Positions 50,563 through 60,156 of a stretch of DNA of 64,000 nt are shown here, piece by piece. This stretch comes from Lachnospiraceae bacterium (lineage in GTDB: Bacteria > Bacillota > Clostridia > Lachnospirales > Lachnospiraceae). Made by a program: the position numbers and the translations under genes. The notes under the pieces are model-generated. The model did not search any database. It was not told the DNA's origin and was given only the letters and a program-made list of their open reading frames with translations. Within the stretch, counting starts at the first letter, position 1; every line of letters starts with the position of its first letter. The stretch spans positions 1-64,000 of the forward strand of contig JAFXQK010000056.1 of the NCBI GenBank assembly GCA_017527205.1. The letters are read 5' to 3'.

Positions 50563-53484
50563 ATGAAAACAGAAAATTGTAAAGCGTATGAGGTTTTAAG
50601 TGAACAAAACATTTCCATCGGATCCTTCCAGACAAAGGCATATGTCTTAAAGCACAAAAAGACGGGTGCCAGGGTAGCCCTTTTGGAGAATGATGACGAA
50701 AATAAGGTATTCTATATTGGCTTTCGCACGCCGCCCAAGGATTCCACGGGCGTTGCACACATTCTGGAGCATTCGGTGCTCTGCGGTTCCGAGAAGTATC
50801 CCTTAAAGGATCCGTTTGTAGAGCTTGTAAAGGGCTCCTTAAATACCTTCCTGAATGCGATGACATATCCTGACAAGACGGTTTATCCCGTTGCCAGCTG
50901 CAATGATCAGGATTTCGATAATTTGATTGACATTTATCTTGATGCCGTATTCCATCCCAACATTTATCGAAAAAAGGCCATCTTCCTGCAGGAGGGCTGG
51001 CATTATGAGATGGATGACGAGGGAAAGCTGACCTATAATGGCGTTGTGTATAATGAGATGAAGGGGGCTTTTTCCGATGCGGATGAGATTTTGTTCCGTG
51101 AGATCATGAATTCTCTTTATCCGGATACCTCCTATGGCGTGGAGTCCGGCGGCGATCCGAAGGTGATCCCCGAGCTGACCTATGAGAATTTCCTTGCATT
51201 CCATGCAAAGTATTATCATCCCTCCAACAGCTATCTTTATCTCTATGGCAACATGAACATGGAGGAGAAGCTGGACTTTATTGACAGGGAGTATCTCTCG
51301 AAATATGATCAGATTTCCGTAGATTCCGAGATTCAGACGCAGCCTGCCTTTGCAGAGCCGAAGAGAATTGAAAAGGAATATCCCGTGGACGAGGGAGAGG
51401 ATCTGAAGGAGAAGACCTATCTCTCCGTGAACTATTCGGTTGGGACGAATTTGGATCCCGTGACTGTTTTGGCCTTCCAGATTTTGGATCGCGTCATCTG
51501 TAACTTAAATGGATCACCCTTAAAGACGGCGCTTCTCGATGCAGGACTTGGCAAGGATGTCTACAGCTCCTATGACAATGGCATTAAGCAGCCTTCCTTT
51601 AGCATTGTTGCAAAGGATGCGGACGCAGACAGGGAGGAAGAGTTCCTTTCCATTGTCGAGAACACTTTGAAGAAGATTGTAAAGGAAGGCTTAGATAAGA
51701 AGGCATTGCAGGCAAGCTTGAATTCCATGGAATTTAAGTATCTTGAGGCAGACTATGGCCGCTTCCCGAAGGGACTGATGTATGGGCTTGGCGCATTGGA
51801 CAGCTGGCTTCATGATGATTTAACGCCCTTTGTTCACATTGATGTCAATGCCGCTTATGCATTCCTTCGCGAGAAGGTAAAGACCGATTATTTCGAGCAA
51901 CTGATCGACCAGTATTTATTGAAAAATACGCATAAAACCGTTCTTGTAATGAAGCCGAAGGAAGGTCTTTTGGAAGCGCAGGAGAAGGAGCTTCTAGAAA
52001 AGCTGGCCGAGATCAAGAAGGGAATGACGCAGGAAGAGCTTGAGCAGATTCAGGAAGATCAGAAGGCTTTGAAGGCATTTCAGGATCGCGAGGATACGGA
52101 GGAAGAATTGCAAAAGCTTCCGATGCTGAAAAGAGAGGATCTCGGCAAAAAGGCGGCCGTTTTATATAATGAGCCGAGAAAGATTGGCGATACGGAATTT
52201 ATTTTCCATGACGTGTTTACCAATGGAGTCGGTTATCTGAATCTGTCCTTTGACTTAAAGGATATACCTGCGGAGTATTTCCCTTATATCGGACTGCTTC
52301 GCATTGCCATGATTGACGTCAGCACCAAGAACTATACCTATGGTGATTTGGTGAATGAGATTGATCTTTGGACGGGTGGCATGACCTCTGCCGTAAGCGT
52401 AAGCAGCAAATATAGCAATCCTGATGAATGCAGGTGCTTTTTCATGATCAATGCGAAGTATACCTATCAGAATCTGAAAAAGGTGATGGAGCTGGTTCGT
52501 GAGGTCGCACTCTATAGTCAGTATGATGATGAGAAGCGTATGCTGGAAATCCTTCGGGAGTATAAGACAAGCACCCAGCAGGGAATGATTGCAGGAGGAC
52601 ATTCTCTCGCTGTTTCCAGGGCGCTTTCCTATGATAATTTGTCCTCTGCATATAATGACGTGCTCTCAAAGCTTTCTCTGTATCGGCTTGTCAGTGAAAT
52701 AGAAGGAAATTTTGCGGCTAAAAAAGATTTGCTAAAGGAAAGACTTGCAACTATGACTAAGATGATTTTCAGGGCGGAAAATCTTCGCGTGGACTTTACG
52801 GGTGCAAGAGAGGTCTTGCCTGAGCTGGAAGCACAGATCGAAGCTCTTAAAAACGAGCTCTTTACCTGCGAAGTAGAAAAGGGTAGGTTTGTGCCTGAAC
52901 TGAAGAAGAAAAATGAAGGCTTTATGGAGCCAAGTCAGGTTCAGTATGTCTGCCGCGCCGGGAATTACCGTAAGAAGGGGCTTCCTTATGATGGTAGCCT
53001 AAGAGCGCTGAAGGTAATGATGGGATATGAGTATCTTTGGATGAACGTGCGCGTTCGCGGCGGAGCCTATGGCTGCATGTGCAACTTTGCAACGACGGGT
53101 GAGAGCTATTTTGTTTCCTATCGCGATCCCAATCTTGAAAAGACTGTGGAGACCTATCAGGGGGCAGCGGACTTTATCAGAGGATTTGAGGCGGATGAGC
53201 GCACGATGACAAAGTATGTGATCGGTGCCATTGGGGAGCTTGATACGCCCATGACGCCTGCAACCAAGGGAAGCTTTTCCAAGGAGGCGTGGCTTGCTGG
53301 CGTGACGGAGGAGGATTTGCAGAAAGAGCGTGATGAGCTGCTTGCAACGACGCCTGAGAAGATCAGATCTTTAGCGAGGTACGTGGATGCCTTTATGGAG
53401 GATGATTGCTTTGTTGTTGCCGGAAATTCCGGAAAGATCAAAGAAAATGAAAAAATGTTTGGTTGTATCGAGAACCTTTTATAA
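50563..53484 (+). CDS. M16C zinc metallopeptidase (presequence protease/insulinase family)
   Basis: 973 residues from ATG 50563 (GTGAGGAAAAAC before it), the full length of an M16C enzyme with four linked domains. The inverted zinc motif HILEH is at 66-70, and the distal Glu lies in the AFSDADEILFREIMNSLYPDTSYGVESGGDP stretch (residues about 170-200). No signal peptide is seen; the enzyme is cytoplasmic. Such peptidases cut short unfolded peptides in a closed chamber. The C-terminal half has the substrate-closing region WMNVRVRGGAYGCMCNF. Confidence 0.95.
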   Translation: MKTENCKAYEVLSEQNISIGSFQTKAYVLKHKKTGARVALLENDDENKVFYIGFRTPPKDSTGVAHILEHSVLCGSEKYPLKDPFVELVKGSLNTFLNAMTYPDKTVYPVASCNDQDFDNLIDIYLDAVFHPNIYRKKAIFLQEGWHYEMDDEGKLTYNGVVYNEMKGAFSDADEILFREIMNSLYPDTSYGVESGGDPKVIPELTYENFLAFHAKYYHPSNSYLYLYGNMNMEEKLDFIDREYLSKYDQISVDSEIQTQPAFAEPKRIEKEYPVDEGEDLKEKTYLSVNYSVGTNLDPVTVLAFQILDRVICNLNGSPLKTALLDAGLGKDVYSSYDNGIKQPSFSIVAKDADADREEEFLSIVENTLKKIVKEGLDKKALQASLNSMEFKYLEADYGRFPKGLMYGLGALDSWLHDDLTPFVHIDVNAAYAFLREKVKTDYFEQLIDQYLLKNTHKTVLVMKPKEGLLEAQEKELLEKLAEIKKGMTQEELEQIQEDQKALKAFQDREDTEEELQKLPMLKREDLGKKAAVLYNEPRKIGDTEFIFHDVFTNGVGYLNLSFDLKDIPAEYFPYIGLLRIAMIDVSTKNYTYGDLVNEIDLWTGGMTSAVSVSSKYSNPDECRCFFMINAKYTYQNLKKVMELVREVALYSQYDDEKRMLEILREYKTSTQQGMIAGGHSLAVSRALSYDNLSSAYNDVLSKLSLYRLVSEIEGNFAAKKDLLKERLATMTKMIFRAENLRVDFTGAREVLPELEAQIEALKNELFTCEVEKGRFVPELKKKNEGFMEPSQVQYVCRAGNYRKKGLPYDGSLRALKVMMGYEYLWMNVRVRGGAYGCMCNFATTGESYFVSYRDPNLEKTVETYQGAADFIRGFEADERTMTKYVIGAIGELDTPMTPATKGSFSKEAWLAGVTEEDLQKERDELLATTPEKIRSLARYVDAFMEDDCFVVAGNSGKIKENEKMFGCIENLL

Positions 53485-53561
53485 TCGTTCGTCGTCTATT
53501 AGGGTAGAACGCCAGGAAAAGGAATTCGATCATATTAATGCTTGGCGTCGGGGAGGCGAGT

Positions 53562-54626
53562 ATGAAAAAAAGAGAGTTAAAAAGAAATTTGGGAAAGCTT
53601 TTGGCAGGGGTGATTGTCCTGACGTTGCTTGCCGGATGTGGCGGAGCGAGTAAAAGCTCTGACGCAAACTACAAGGCAGCAAACAATTCTGGAGCCAGCT
53701 ATAAATCCGAGTCGGCAGCCTATGATGCAGGTTATAGAGATGACGCTGACATGGGCTTTAGCGATGGGATTGAGGTGGCGACCAATGGAAAGAGCGGAAA
53801 TGAATCCCTGTCAAACACCTCGGCAAGTAAGCGAAAGCTGATCAAGAACGTTTCCATGAGCGTAGAGACGCAGGAATACGAGACGCTGATGACGAATCTG
53901 GAGACGCGCGTAAAGGAGCTTGGTGGCTATATCCAGAATCTCGAGAGCTATAATGGGAGCAATTATAATGATAACTATAATTATAAAAGCGGAACCTTTG
54001 CCAAAAGAAATGCCAGCATCGTCATCCGTATTCCTCAGCAAAAGCTTGATGACTTTGTCAGCACCGTTTCGGAGCTGTCGAATGTCATTAATCGCAGGGA
54101 GAGCGTGGAGGACGTAACGCTTCAGTATGTCGACGTGAAGAGTCATAAGGAATCCCTGCAGGTAGAGCAGGCAAGGCTGCTTGAGCTTTTGGAGCGCGCA
54201 GAGAACTTGGAAGACATCATCACGCTGGAAAATCGTCTGACGAGCGTTCGCTATCAGATTGAGAGCATGGAATCCACGCTTCGCACCTATGATGACCTCG
54301 TGGATTATAGTACGGTGAACCTTCAGATCACGGAGGTTGAGGTTTATACGCCCGTGGAGGAAAAGCAGGAAACCAACTGGGAGCGCATGACCAATGGCTT
54401 CGTAGAGAGCCTGATCGACGTAAGGGATGGCTTTATCAACTTCGGCATTTGGTTTGTGGTACATATTCCTTATTTGCTCATTTGGGCAGTTGTGATTACC
54501 GTGATCCTACTGATCATTAAGAAGCTTCGTAAGAAGAGTAGTGGCAAGAAGGAGAAAATGCCGGTCAAAGGTCAGGAGCCTGAGCTTTCTGATTCCGCCT
54601 CCTCCAAGGATGAAGTAAATAAATAA
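53562..54626 (+). CDS. DUF4349 lipoprotein with C-terminal membrane helix
   Basis: 354 residues from ATG 53562 with GGGGAGG upstream. A signal peptide ends in a lipobox (TLLAGCG). A Ser/Asn/Tyr-rich linker precedes the DUF4349 domain, about residues 90-290, with RKLIKNVSMSVETQEYE and the coiled-coil segment KSHKESLQVEQARLLELLE. A membrane helix lies at about 305-330, followed by a basic tail. So the protein may be anchored by both lipid and helix. The function of DUF4349 is not known. Confidence 0.85.
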   Translation: MKKRELKRNLGKLLAGVIVLTLLAGCGGASKSSDANYKAANNSGASYKSESAAYDAGYRDDADMGFSDGIEVATNGKSGNESLSNTSASKRKLIKNVSMSVETQEYETLMTNLETRVKELGGYIQNLESYNGSNYNDNYNYKSGTFAKRNASIVIRIPQQKLDDFVSTVSELSNVINRRESVEDVTLQYVDVKSHKESLQVEQARLLELLERAENLEDIITLENRLTSVRYQIESMESTLRTYDDLVDYSTVNLQITEVEVYTPVEEKQETNWERMTNGFVESLIDVRDGFINFGIWFVVHIPYLLIWAVVITVILLIIKKLRKKSSGKKEKMPVKGQEPELSDSASSKDEVNK

Positions 54627-54690
54627 TGTATGCCATAGATGATTTATCGCGTTAAGATAGTGAGAATCTCCGGGTAATCCCCCGGAAAAT

Positions 54691-54751
54691 GGCCCAGAGT
54701 GACTTCCTGGCAGAACTTTAATCCGGAAAGCTGCTCTGGGCCGTATTTTTT
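54691..54751 (+). terminator. intrinsic terminator after the DUF4349 gene
   Basis: A perfect 9-bp stem GGCCCAGAG/CTCTGGGCC (54691-54699 with 54734-54742), a large loop that may fold further, then GTA and six T's. The rest of the 272-bp gap holds the yhfC promoter and operator. Confidence 0.85.
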
Positions 54752-54823
54752 GTGCATACGTAAGGGATTCCGAAATAACCTGAAATCCGACTCGTGTAGA
54801 GCGGAAAAGTGTAAAAATGGATA

Positions 54824-54852
54824 TTGACAGATGAAGTGAAACATTGTAATAT
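54824..54852 (+). promoter_or_regulatory. sigma-A promoter of the YhfC-family gene
   Basis: A perfect TTGACA (54824-54829), a 17-bp spacer and TAATAT (54847-54852). Confidence 0.8.
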
Positions 54853-54860
54853 GTATTACA
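54845..54860. promoter_or_regulatory. palindrome over the -10 box, candidate operator
   Basis: TGTAATA-TG-TATTACA: two perfect 7-bp arms with a 2-bp centre. The left half contains the -10. Arms with TGTA and TACA are typical of PadR- and BlaI/CopY-type repressors. No such regulator gene is in the window. Confidence 0.6.
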
Positions 54861-54898
54861 TAGAATAATACAACAAATACAGAAAGGAAGGAATACAT

Positions 54899-55714
54899 AT
54901 GAGTTTGCCGAATGGATCAATGGCATGTATCATTATCGTTATGATTGCCGGAATCGCGATTCCGGTGGCATTATTACTGGTATTAAAGAAGGTGACGGGT
55001 GGTTCTTATAAAGCTTTTTTCTGGGGATGCTTTATCATGTTCCTGTTTGCCATGACGTTGGAGTCGATCATACATCAGTTTGTGTATTCGACGGACTTTG
55101 GACAGAAAATCTGGAACAATGCGCTCTGGTATGCAATTTATGGCGGATTGATGGCAGGAGTTTTTGAAGAGACAGGCAGGTTTATTGCTTTTAAGTATCC
55201 CTTAAAGAAGCAATGGGACAAGGATGCAAATGCACTGACCTATGCAGCAGGACATGGCGGCTTTGAGATGTTTAACATTTTATTTTTTGGCATGTTAAAT
55301 AATATCACTTATGCCACGGTCATGAAGTATCCAGATAAGATGGCGGAAGTTTTTGAAAAGGCGACGGCGGAACAGGCCGTTCAGATTCAGCAGGTGTATG
55401 ATACACTGGCAACCACGCCGGCATGGATGTATCTGCTTGCTATCGTGGAGCGCTGTGGCGCACTCATTTTGCATTTTGGACTTTCTGTTCTGGTTTGGTT
55501 TGCCGTAAAGAAGGGAAAGAAGAAATTTTACTTATTCCCTCTGGCCATTTTGCTGCATGCATTTGTAGACGGCGGTATGACCTTAGTAAATAAATTAACT
55601 GGAAGCATTGCAATCACGGAGATCTTTATTTGGGTGCTTGCCATTGCAGTTGGAGCCTTCAGCTTCATGATTTGGAAGAAGGAAGCGACAAAGGAGAGCA
55701 TTCAAAAGTCCTGA
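54899..55714 (+). CDS. YhfC-family intramembrane protease-like protein
   Basis: 271 residues from ATG 54899, with AAAGGAAGG before it. About seven membrane helices. The conserved features of the YhfC group (CPBP/glutamic-type intramembrane proteases) are present: the Glu pair in MAGVFEETGRF, GHGGFE and the LLHAFVDGG motif. These residues would form a membrane-embedded active site. The substrate is unknown. It is a single gene behind a strong promoter with a palindromic operator, so it is probably induced by a specific signal. Confidence 0.88.
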   Translation: MSLPNGSMACIIIVMIAGIAIPVALLLVLKKVTGGSYKAFFWGCFIMFLFAMTLESIIHQFVYSTDFGQKIWNNALWYAIYGGLMAGVFEETGRFIAFKYPLKKQWDKDANALTYAAGHGGFEMFNILFFGMLNNITYATVMKYPDKMAEVFEKATAEQAVQIQQVYDTLATTPAWMYLLAIVERCGALILHFGLSVLVWFAVKKGKKKFYLFPLAILLHAFVDGGMTLVNKLTGSIAITEIFIWVLAIAVGAFSFMIWKKEATKESIQKS

Positions 55715-55749
55715 TAAGAGCACATGCCATTGCCGAAAATGGAAGATGG

Positions 55750-55790
55750 TAACAAAAAGAAGCGCTGGCAGTTTATTCCGCCAGCGTTTC
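55750..55790 (-). terminator. intrinsic terminator of the ABC-F gene, overlapping its stop codon
   Basis: On the minus strand AACGCTGGC and GCCAGCGC (55786-55780 with 55769-55763) pair, followed by CTTCTTTTTG. The gene's stop codon (55775-55773) lies in the loop. Confidence 0.7.
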
Positions 55791-57725
55791 CCATTGTTCA
55801 TATTTTTGCTCTAATTCTACCTTCAACGCATCCTGTTCCTTTGCCAATTCCTGGAGCTTTATGGAGCTGGTGGCAATTTCTGGCTTTGCCATTTCTTCAT
55901 CTATTTCTGAAATGCGAGCCTCCAACTCTGCAATTCTGGCCTCGCATTTTTTGAGGTCATTTTCTTTCTTTCGAATCCTTGCTTCTTCTTCCTTTTTGGC
56001 CTTGTAATCCAAGGCACCGCCCTTAGAAGCAGTAGTGTCGGACGTGGCAGAAGCGGAAGTTGTAGAAGCACCAGATCTTTCCTCTTCCTTTTTGATCTGC
56101 TCGTCCAACGTTGCCATCTGAATGTCGCGTTTTTCCAAATAGTAATCATAATTTCCGACATAGCTTACAAAATGATTCTTGGTAAGTTCCAGAATCCGAT
56201 GTGCCGTCCGATTGATAAAATAACGGTCATGGCTGACGTAGAGAACGGTGCCGGAATAGGAATTTAGGGCATCCTCAAGAATTTCCTTGGATGCAATGTC
56301 AAGATGGTTTGTCGGCTCATCCAGAATCAAAAAGTTAGCGTTGCCCAGCATCAGTTTTGCAAGGGAGACGCGTCCGCGCTCGCCGCCGCTTAAATCCTTA
56401 ATGAGTTTAAATACGTCATCCCCCGTAAAGAGAAAGGCGGCAAGAACGTTTCGAATTTCCGTATTGGTGAGATATGGGTAATCATCTGAAATTTCATCAA
56501 ATAAGCTCTTCTCAGGATGAAGTACGTGGTGCTCCTGATCATAGTACCCAATTTCAACGTTAGTTCCTAGCGTAAATTTCCCGGAATCTGCGGGGAGTAC
56601 TTCATTCAATATCTTTAACAGGGTTGTCTTTCCCGTACCATTATCACCGAGGATGGCAACGTGCTCTCCACGCTTGATCTCAAAGGAGACGTCGTGGAAG
56701 AGATTCTTTCCGTCAAAGGATTTGGAGAGGCCCTCAACGGTCAGAACGTCCTTACCACTTTCACGGTAGGGTGTCAGCGTCAGCTTCATGTCGGTATTGA
56801 CTTCCGTAGGCTTTTCGATTCGCTCTATTTTATCCAGCATTTTTTCGCGGCTTTCCGCACGCTTTATGGATTTTTCACGGTTGAAGGAGCGAAGCTTTTC
56901 AATCACGGCCTCCTGATGCTGAATTTCCCGCTGTTGGTTCAGATAGGCATTCATGGCGGCAATGCGAAGCATCTTTTTCTTTTCGGCATAATCGGAATAA
57001 TTTCCCAGGAAGGTCATGGCCTTGGTTTGATCTAGCTCAATAATTTTCGTACAAATACGATCCAGGAAATAACGGTCATGGGAGACAATCAGAACAGCCC
57101 CCTTATAGTTCAATAAATAGGTCTCTAACCATGAGATGGAAGAGACGTCCAAATGGTTGGTGGGCTCGTCCAAAATAATTAAGTCAGGCTTTTGCAAAAG
57201 GAGCTTGCCAAGAGCAACGCGCGTCTTTTGTCCGCCGGAAAGTGTGCTGACGGATTTTGAAAACTCAGTCTCTGCAAAGCCAAGACCCTTTAAGACACCA
57301 ATGACCTCGCTCTGATAGGAGTACCCGTCCCCCATTTCAAAGGCATGCGTAAGATCCGTATACCGCTTCATCAAGGCATCCAACGCTTCGCCAGACGTCT
57401 CCTTCATGTCCTCCTCGCATTTACGCATCATCGCCTCGATGTCTAAGAGATTTTGTTTTACGGAGAGGAGCTCTTCATATATGGTGTTTTTCGTGGAAAC
57501 GGCGTTGTTCTGTGCAAGATAGCCTAAGGTTTTATCCTTAGACAACGTGACGAGACCGGAATCAGGCGCACTTTCACCTACGATAATGCGAAGAAGCGTC
57601 GTTTTCCCGGCACCATTGATGCCGACAATGGCCGCCTTTTCGTTATCCTCAACATGAAAGCTCACGTCCTGCAGAACCTTTTTTTCCACAAATTCTTTAC
57701 AGATGTTTTGACAAGATAAAATCAT
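55773..57725 (-). CDS. ABC-F family ATPase (ribosome-associated)
   Basis: 650 residues from the ATG at 57725, with GGAGGAATAATC before it. Two ABC domains: first Walker A GINGAGKTT, signature LSGGQKTRVALGKLL, Walker B LIILDEPTNHLD; second GDNGTGKTT, LSGGERGRVSLAKLM and LILDEPTNHLD. A charged linker with FNREKSIKRAESREKML joins them, and the C-terminal 110 residues are a Ser/Thr-rich linker then a coiled coil, as in Uup/YdiF-type members. No membrane segment. ABC-F proteins of this class act on the ribosomal E site or in translation under stress; an antibiotic-resistance role is less likely for this subgroup. Confidence 0.93.
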   Translation of the reverse strand: MILSCQNICKEFVEKKVLQDVSFHVEDNEKAAIVGINGAGKTTLLRIIVGESAPDSGLVTLSKDKTLGYLAQNNAVSTKNTIYEELLSVKQNLLDIEAMMRKCEEDMKETSGEALDALMKRYTDLTHAFEMGDGYSYQSEVIGVLKGLGFAETEFSKSVSTLSGGQKTRVALGKLLLQKPDLIILDEPTNHLDVSSISWLETYLLNYKGAVLIVSHDRYFLDRICTKIIELDQTKAMTFLGNYSDYAEKKKMLRIAAMNAYLNQQREIQHQEAVIEKLRSFNREKSIKRAESREKMLDKIERIEKPTEVNTDMKLTLTPYRESGKDVLTVEGLSKSFDGKNLFHDVSFEIKRGEHVAILGDNGTGKTTLLKILNEVLPADSGKFTLGTNVEIGYYDQEHHVLHPEKSLFDEISDDYPYLTNTEIRNVLAAFLFTGDDVFKLIKDLSGGERGRVSLAKLMLGNANFLILDEPTNHLDIASKEILEDALNSYSGTVLYVSHDRYFINRTAHRILELTKNHFVSYVGNYDYYLEKRDIQMATLDEQIKKEEERSGASTTSASATSDTTASKGGALDYKAKKEEEARIRKKENDLKKCEARIAELEARISEIDEEMAKPEIATSSIKLQELAKEQDALKVELEQKYEQWETLAE

Positions 57726-57745
57726 GATTATTCCTCCGAAGTTTT

Positions 57746-57774
57746 ATTCTATTTGTTTTGCTTTGGGCTGTCAA
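57746..57774 (-). promoter_or_regulatory. sigma-A promoter of the ABC-F gene
   Basis: On the minus strand a perfect TTGACA (57774-57769), a 17-bp spacer and TAGAAT (57751-57746). It is divergent from the rex promoter, with 30 bp between the two -35 boxes. Confidence 0.78.
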
Positions 57775-57804
57775 GAGAGAGCGTGTTTTTCAAGGAATCT
57801 AATA

Positions 57805-57833
57805 TTGACACGTTTTTAACAAAGTGATATAGT
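57805..57833 (+). promoter_or_regulatory. rex promoter with an internal Rex-like operator
   Basis: TTGACA (57805-57810), a 17-bp spacer and TATAGT (57828-57833). The sequence at 57805-57822, TTG-ACAC-GTTT-TTAACAA, has the perfect right half and 4 of 7 left-half bases of the clostridial Rex consensus TTGTTAA-N4-TTAACAA. A bound Rex dimer would cover the -35 and spacer. Autoregulation is inferred. Confidence 0.65.
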
Positions 57834-57902
57834 TTTATCGTATGAAATGAGATATTTGGCTCTTCATGAAAACAATTTTCGTGGGAACGGAGGGAACGAG
57901 CC

Positions 57903-58553
57903 TTGACGGAAAATGAGAAAGAAATTTCGCAGGCAGTCATTGGCAGACTGCCAAGGTATTTTCGATATTTAGGAGAACTTCGCGACGAAGGCGTGGAGCG
58001 AATTTCCTCACAGGATTTGAGCGAACTGATGAAGGTAACGGCTTCTCAGATTCGACAGGATTTTAATAATTTCGGCGGTTTTGGTCAGCAGGGTTATGGC
58101 TATAACGTCGAGTATTTATATCGCGAAATCGGTAAGATTTTGGGACTGGATCAAACGCATAACTTCATTATCGTAGGATCCGGTAATCTAGGAAGGGCGC
58201 TAGGAAACTATTTGAATTTTGAACGCCGCGGCTTTCTTTTGAAAGGGATGTTTGACCAGAATCCCGAAGTGATCGGAAGTGTTGTTCGTGGCGTAAAGGT
58301 GATGCCGATGGAGGAGATGGAGCAATTCGTCAGGGACAATGACATTGACATTGCCGTTTTGACGCTTCCTAAGACCAGTGCAGTCGGCGTTGCCGATCGA
58401 TTGGCGCAAAATGGCATTAAGGCAATTTGGAATTTTGCTCACGTGGACTTAAACCTTCCGAAGGAGATTCAGGTTGAAAACGTTCATTTGTCCGACAGCC
58501 TGATGAAGCTTTCCTATAATTTGACGCGTTATCGCAAGGAACAGGAGGAATAA
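57903..58553 (+). CDS. rex: redox-sensing transcriptional repressor Rex
   Basis: 216 residues starting at TTG 57903, with GGAGGG upstream. The N-terminal winged helix (residues 1-75) includes LPRYFRYLGEL, ISSQDLSELMKVTASQIRQD and FGGFGQQGYGYNV, which are typical. The Rossmann domain follows, with IVGSGNLGRALGNY for NAD(H). The C-terminal helix (LSDSLMKLSYNLTRYR) swaps between subunits. Rex lets go of DNA when NADH rises and so turns on fermentation genes. It is first in a cluster with nnrE/D, alr and mazF. Confidence 0.96.
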   Translation: MTENEKEISQAVIGRLPRYFRYLGELRDEGVERISSQDLSELMKVTASQIRQDFNNFGGFGQQGYGYNVEYLYREIGKILGLDQTHNFIIVGSGNLGRALGNYLNFERRGFLLKGMFDQNPEVIGSVVRGVKVMPMEEMEQFVRDNDIDIAVLTLPKTSAVGVADRLAQNGIKAIWNFAHVDLNLPKEIQVENVHLSDSLMKLSYNLTRYRKEQEE

Positions 58554-60122
58554 ATGCGTTATCTTGTTACCAGCGAGGAAATGAAACGATATGATAAGGC
58601 AACCATCGAAAAGATTGGGATTCCCGGTCCCGTCTTAATGGAGCGCGCTGCGCTGCAGACCTTTTTCTGCCTGAAGGAGAGAGGACAAATCACTGCAGTT
58701 CATAAGGTGTTGATTCTCGCTGGATATGGAAATAATGGCGGGGACGGACTTGTCCTTGCAAGACTTCTTTGTGAGGCAGGCAAGAATGTCTTTCTTTGGC
58801 TTGTAGGAAACGAGGCGAAGGCAACACAGGATTTTCTGTTACAAAAAAAGATCCTTGACAGTTTTCCAGTAAAAATGGTAACGGACAAGCCGGAAGGAAG
58901 CTATGACGTCATTGTGGATGCCCTGTTTGGCGTAGGACTATCGAGACCCTTAGAGGGCAGGTATCTTGAAGCAATCGAAAGCTTAAATCGTGTAAGCGGC
59001 TTTAAGATTGCCATGGATATTCCGAGCGGCGTTAGTGCTGATACGGGCGAAATCCTGGGGACGGCTTTTCGCGCTGACCTGACGGTTACCTATGGATTTG
59101 AAAAGAAGGGCTTGTATTTATACCCAGGAAAGAGTCTTTCCGGGGAAATTGTTTTGGCAGACGTTGGTATTTCCAAGCGATCCTTTAGGGATGACGAGCC
59201 GCAGTGCTTTGCCATGGATGAGGATTTGCAAGAGCTTTTACCCAAAAGAGTGCCTGACGGAAACAAAGGAACCTTTGGAAAGGTACTGATTGTTGCGGGA
59301 AGCTATCAGATGGCGGGAGCTGCCGTGCTTTGTTCGAAGGCTTGCTATCGAACGGGGGCGGGCATGGTCAAGATATTGTCGGTTCCGGAAAACCGCATCA
59401 TTCTGCAGGAAACCCTGCCAGAGGCGCTTCTTGGTAACGTTATGGAAGAGGAGGACGTCATTTCCTCGCTTCTTTGGTGCGACGTTATTTGTATTGGCCC
59501 CGGACTTGGACGCGGAGCGGAAGCCGTTAAGGCCATTGCCATGGCGCTGGGCGTTCACGAAGCACTGACGACCACGCAAATAGAAAACATACAAAAAAAA
59601 CCGTTGATTCTGGATGCCGATGGATTAAATCTTTTGACGGAGCATTCGGAATTTTTGGACATAATAAAAGGACAGGGGCAGGCCGGAAGGCAGATAGTTC
59701 TCACCCCACATGCCGGAGAATTTCTGCGACTGTGGAATGCGTCAGAGAAGATCGTGGAAGGATCAGAAGATCTGCAGATGAATACATTCAAAAGGCAACC
59801 ATGGAACTATGCAAGGCAACTATCCAAATGGCTTTCCGTCATCGTGGTTGCAAAGGACGCCAGAACCCTTATCTGTGCGCCGGAGGGACCATATTGCATG
59901 AACCTATCAGGTAACAGCGGAATGGCGACGGCAGGAAGCGGTGACGTTCTTGCGGGCATTCTTTCGGCATTTGTGGCTGCTTTGGGGCATGGAAAAGCTT
60001 TAGAACCGGATCTTTTCTTCTTGGCGGCGTGCCGGGCCGTGCGGGCACATGGCCTGCTTGGCGATGAGGCTGCAAAAAGACTTGGAGAACATGCTGTCAT
60101 GGCAGGAGATTTGATTCCATAA
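58554..60122 (+). CDS. bifunctional NAD(P)H-hydrate epimerase and dehydratase
   Basis: 522 residues; its ATG directly follows the rex stop, with AGGAGG inside the end of rex. The N-terminal YjeF epimerase domain (about 1-215) has VLILAGYGNNGGDGL. The C-terminal dehydratase (carbohydrate-kinase-like fold, about 225-522) has GTFGKVLIVAGSYQMAGAA and NSGMATAGSGDVLAGIL. The enzyme repairs hydrated, inactive NADH and NADPH, using ADP (or ATP). Coupling to the NADH sensor Rex makes sense. Names NnrE and NnrD apply to the two halves. The dehydratase half has a slightly longer loop than usual near residues 345-395. Confidence 0.95.
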   Translation: MRYLVTSEEMKRYDKATIEKIGIPGPVLMERAALQTFFCLKERGQITAVHKVLILAGYGNNGGDGLVLARLLCEAGKNVFLWLVGNEAKATQDFLLQKKILDSFPVKMVTDKPEGSYDVIVDALFGVGLSRPLEGRYLEAIESLNRVSGFKIAMDIPSGVSADTGEILGTAFRADLTVTYGFEKKGLYLYPGKSLSGEIVLADVGISKRSFRDDEPQCFAMDEDLQELLPKRVPDGNKGTFGKVLIVAGSYQMAGAAVLCSKACYRTGAGMVKILSVPENRIILQETLPEALLGNVMEEEDVISSLLWCDVICIGPGLGRGAEAVKAIAMALGVHEALTTTQIENIQKKPLILDADGLNLLTEHSEFLDIIKGQGQAGRQIVLTPHAGEFLRLWNASEKIVEGSEDLQMNTFKRQPWNYARQLSKWLSVIVVAKDARTLICAPEGPYCMNLSGNSGMATAGSGDVLAGILSAFVAALGHGKALEPDLFFLAACRAVRAHGLLGDEAAKRLGEHAVMAGDLIP

Positions 60123-60156
60123 ATTGGAATAAGAATAGAATTTGTTGGAGGACGAA

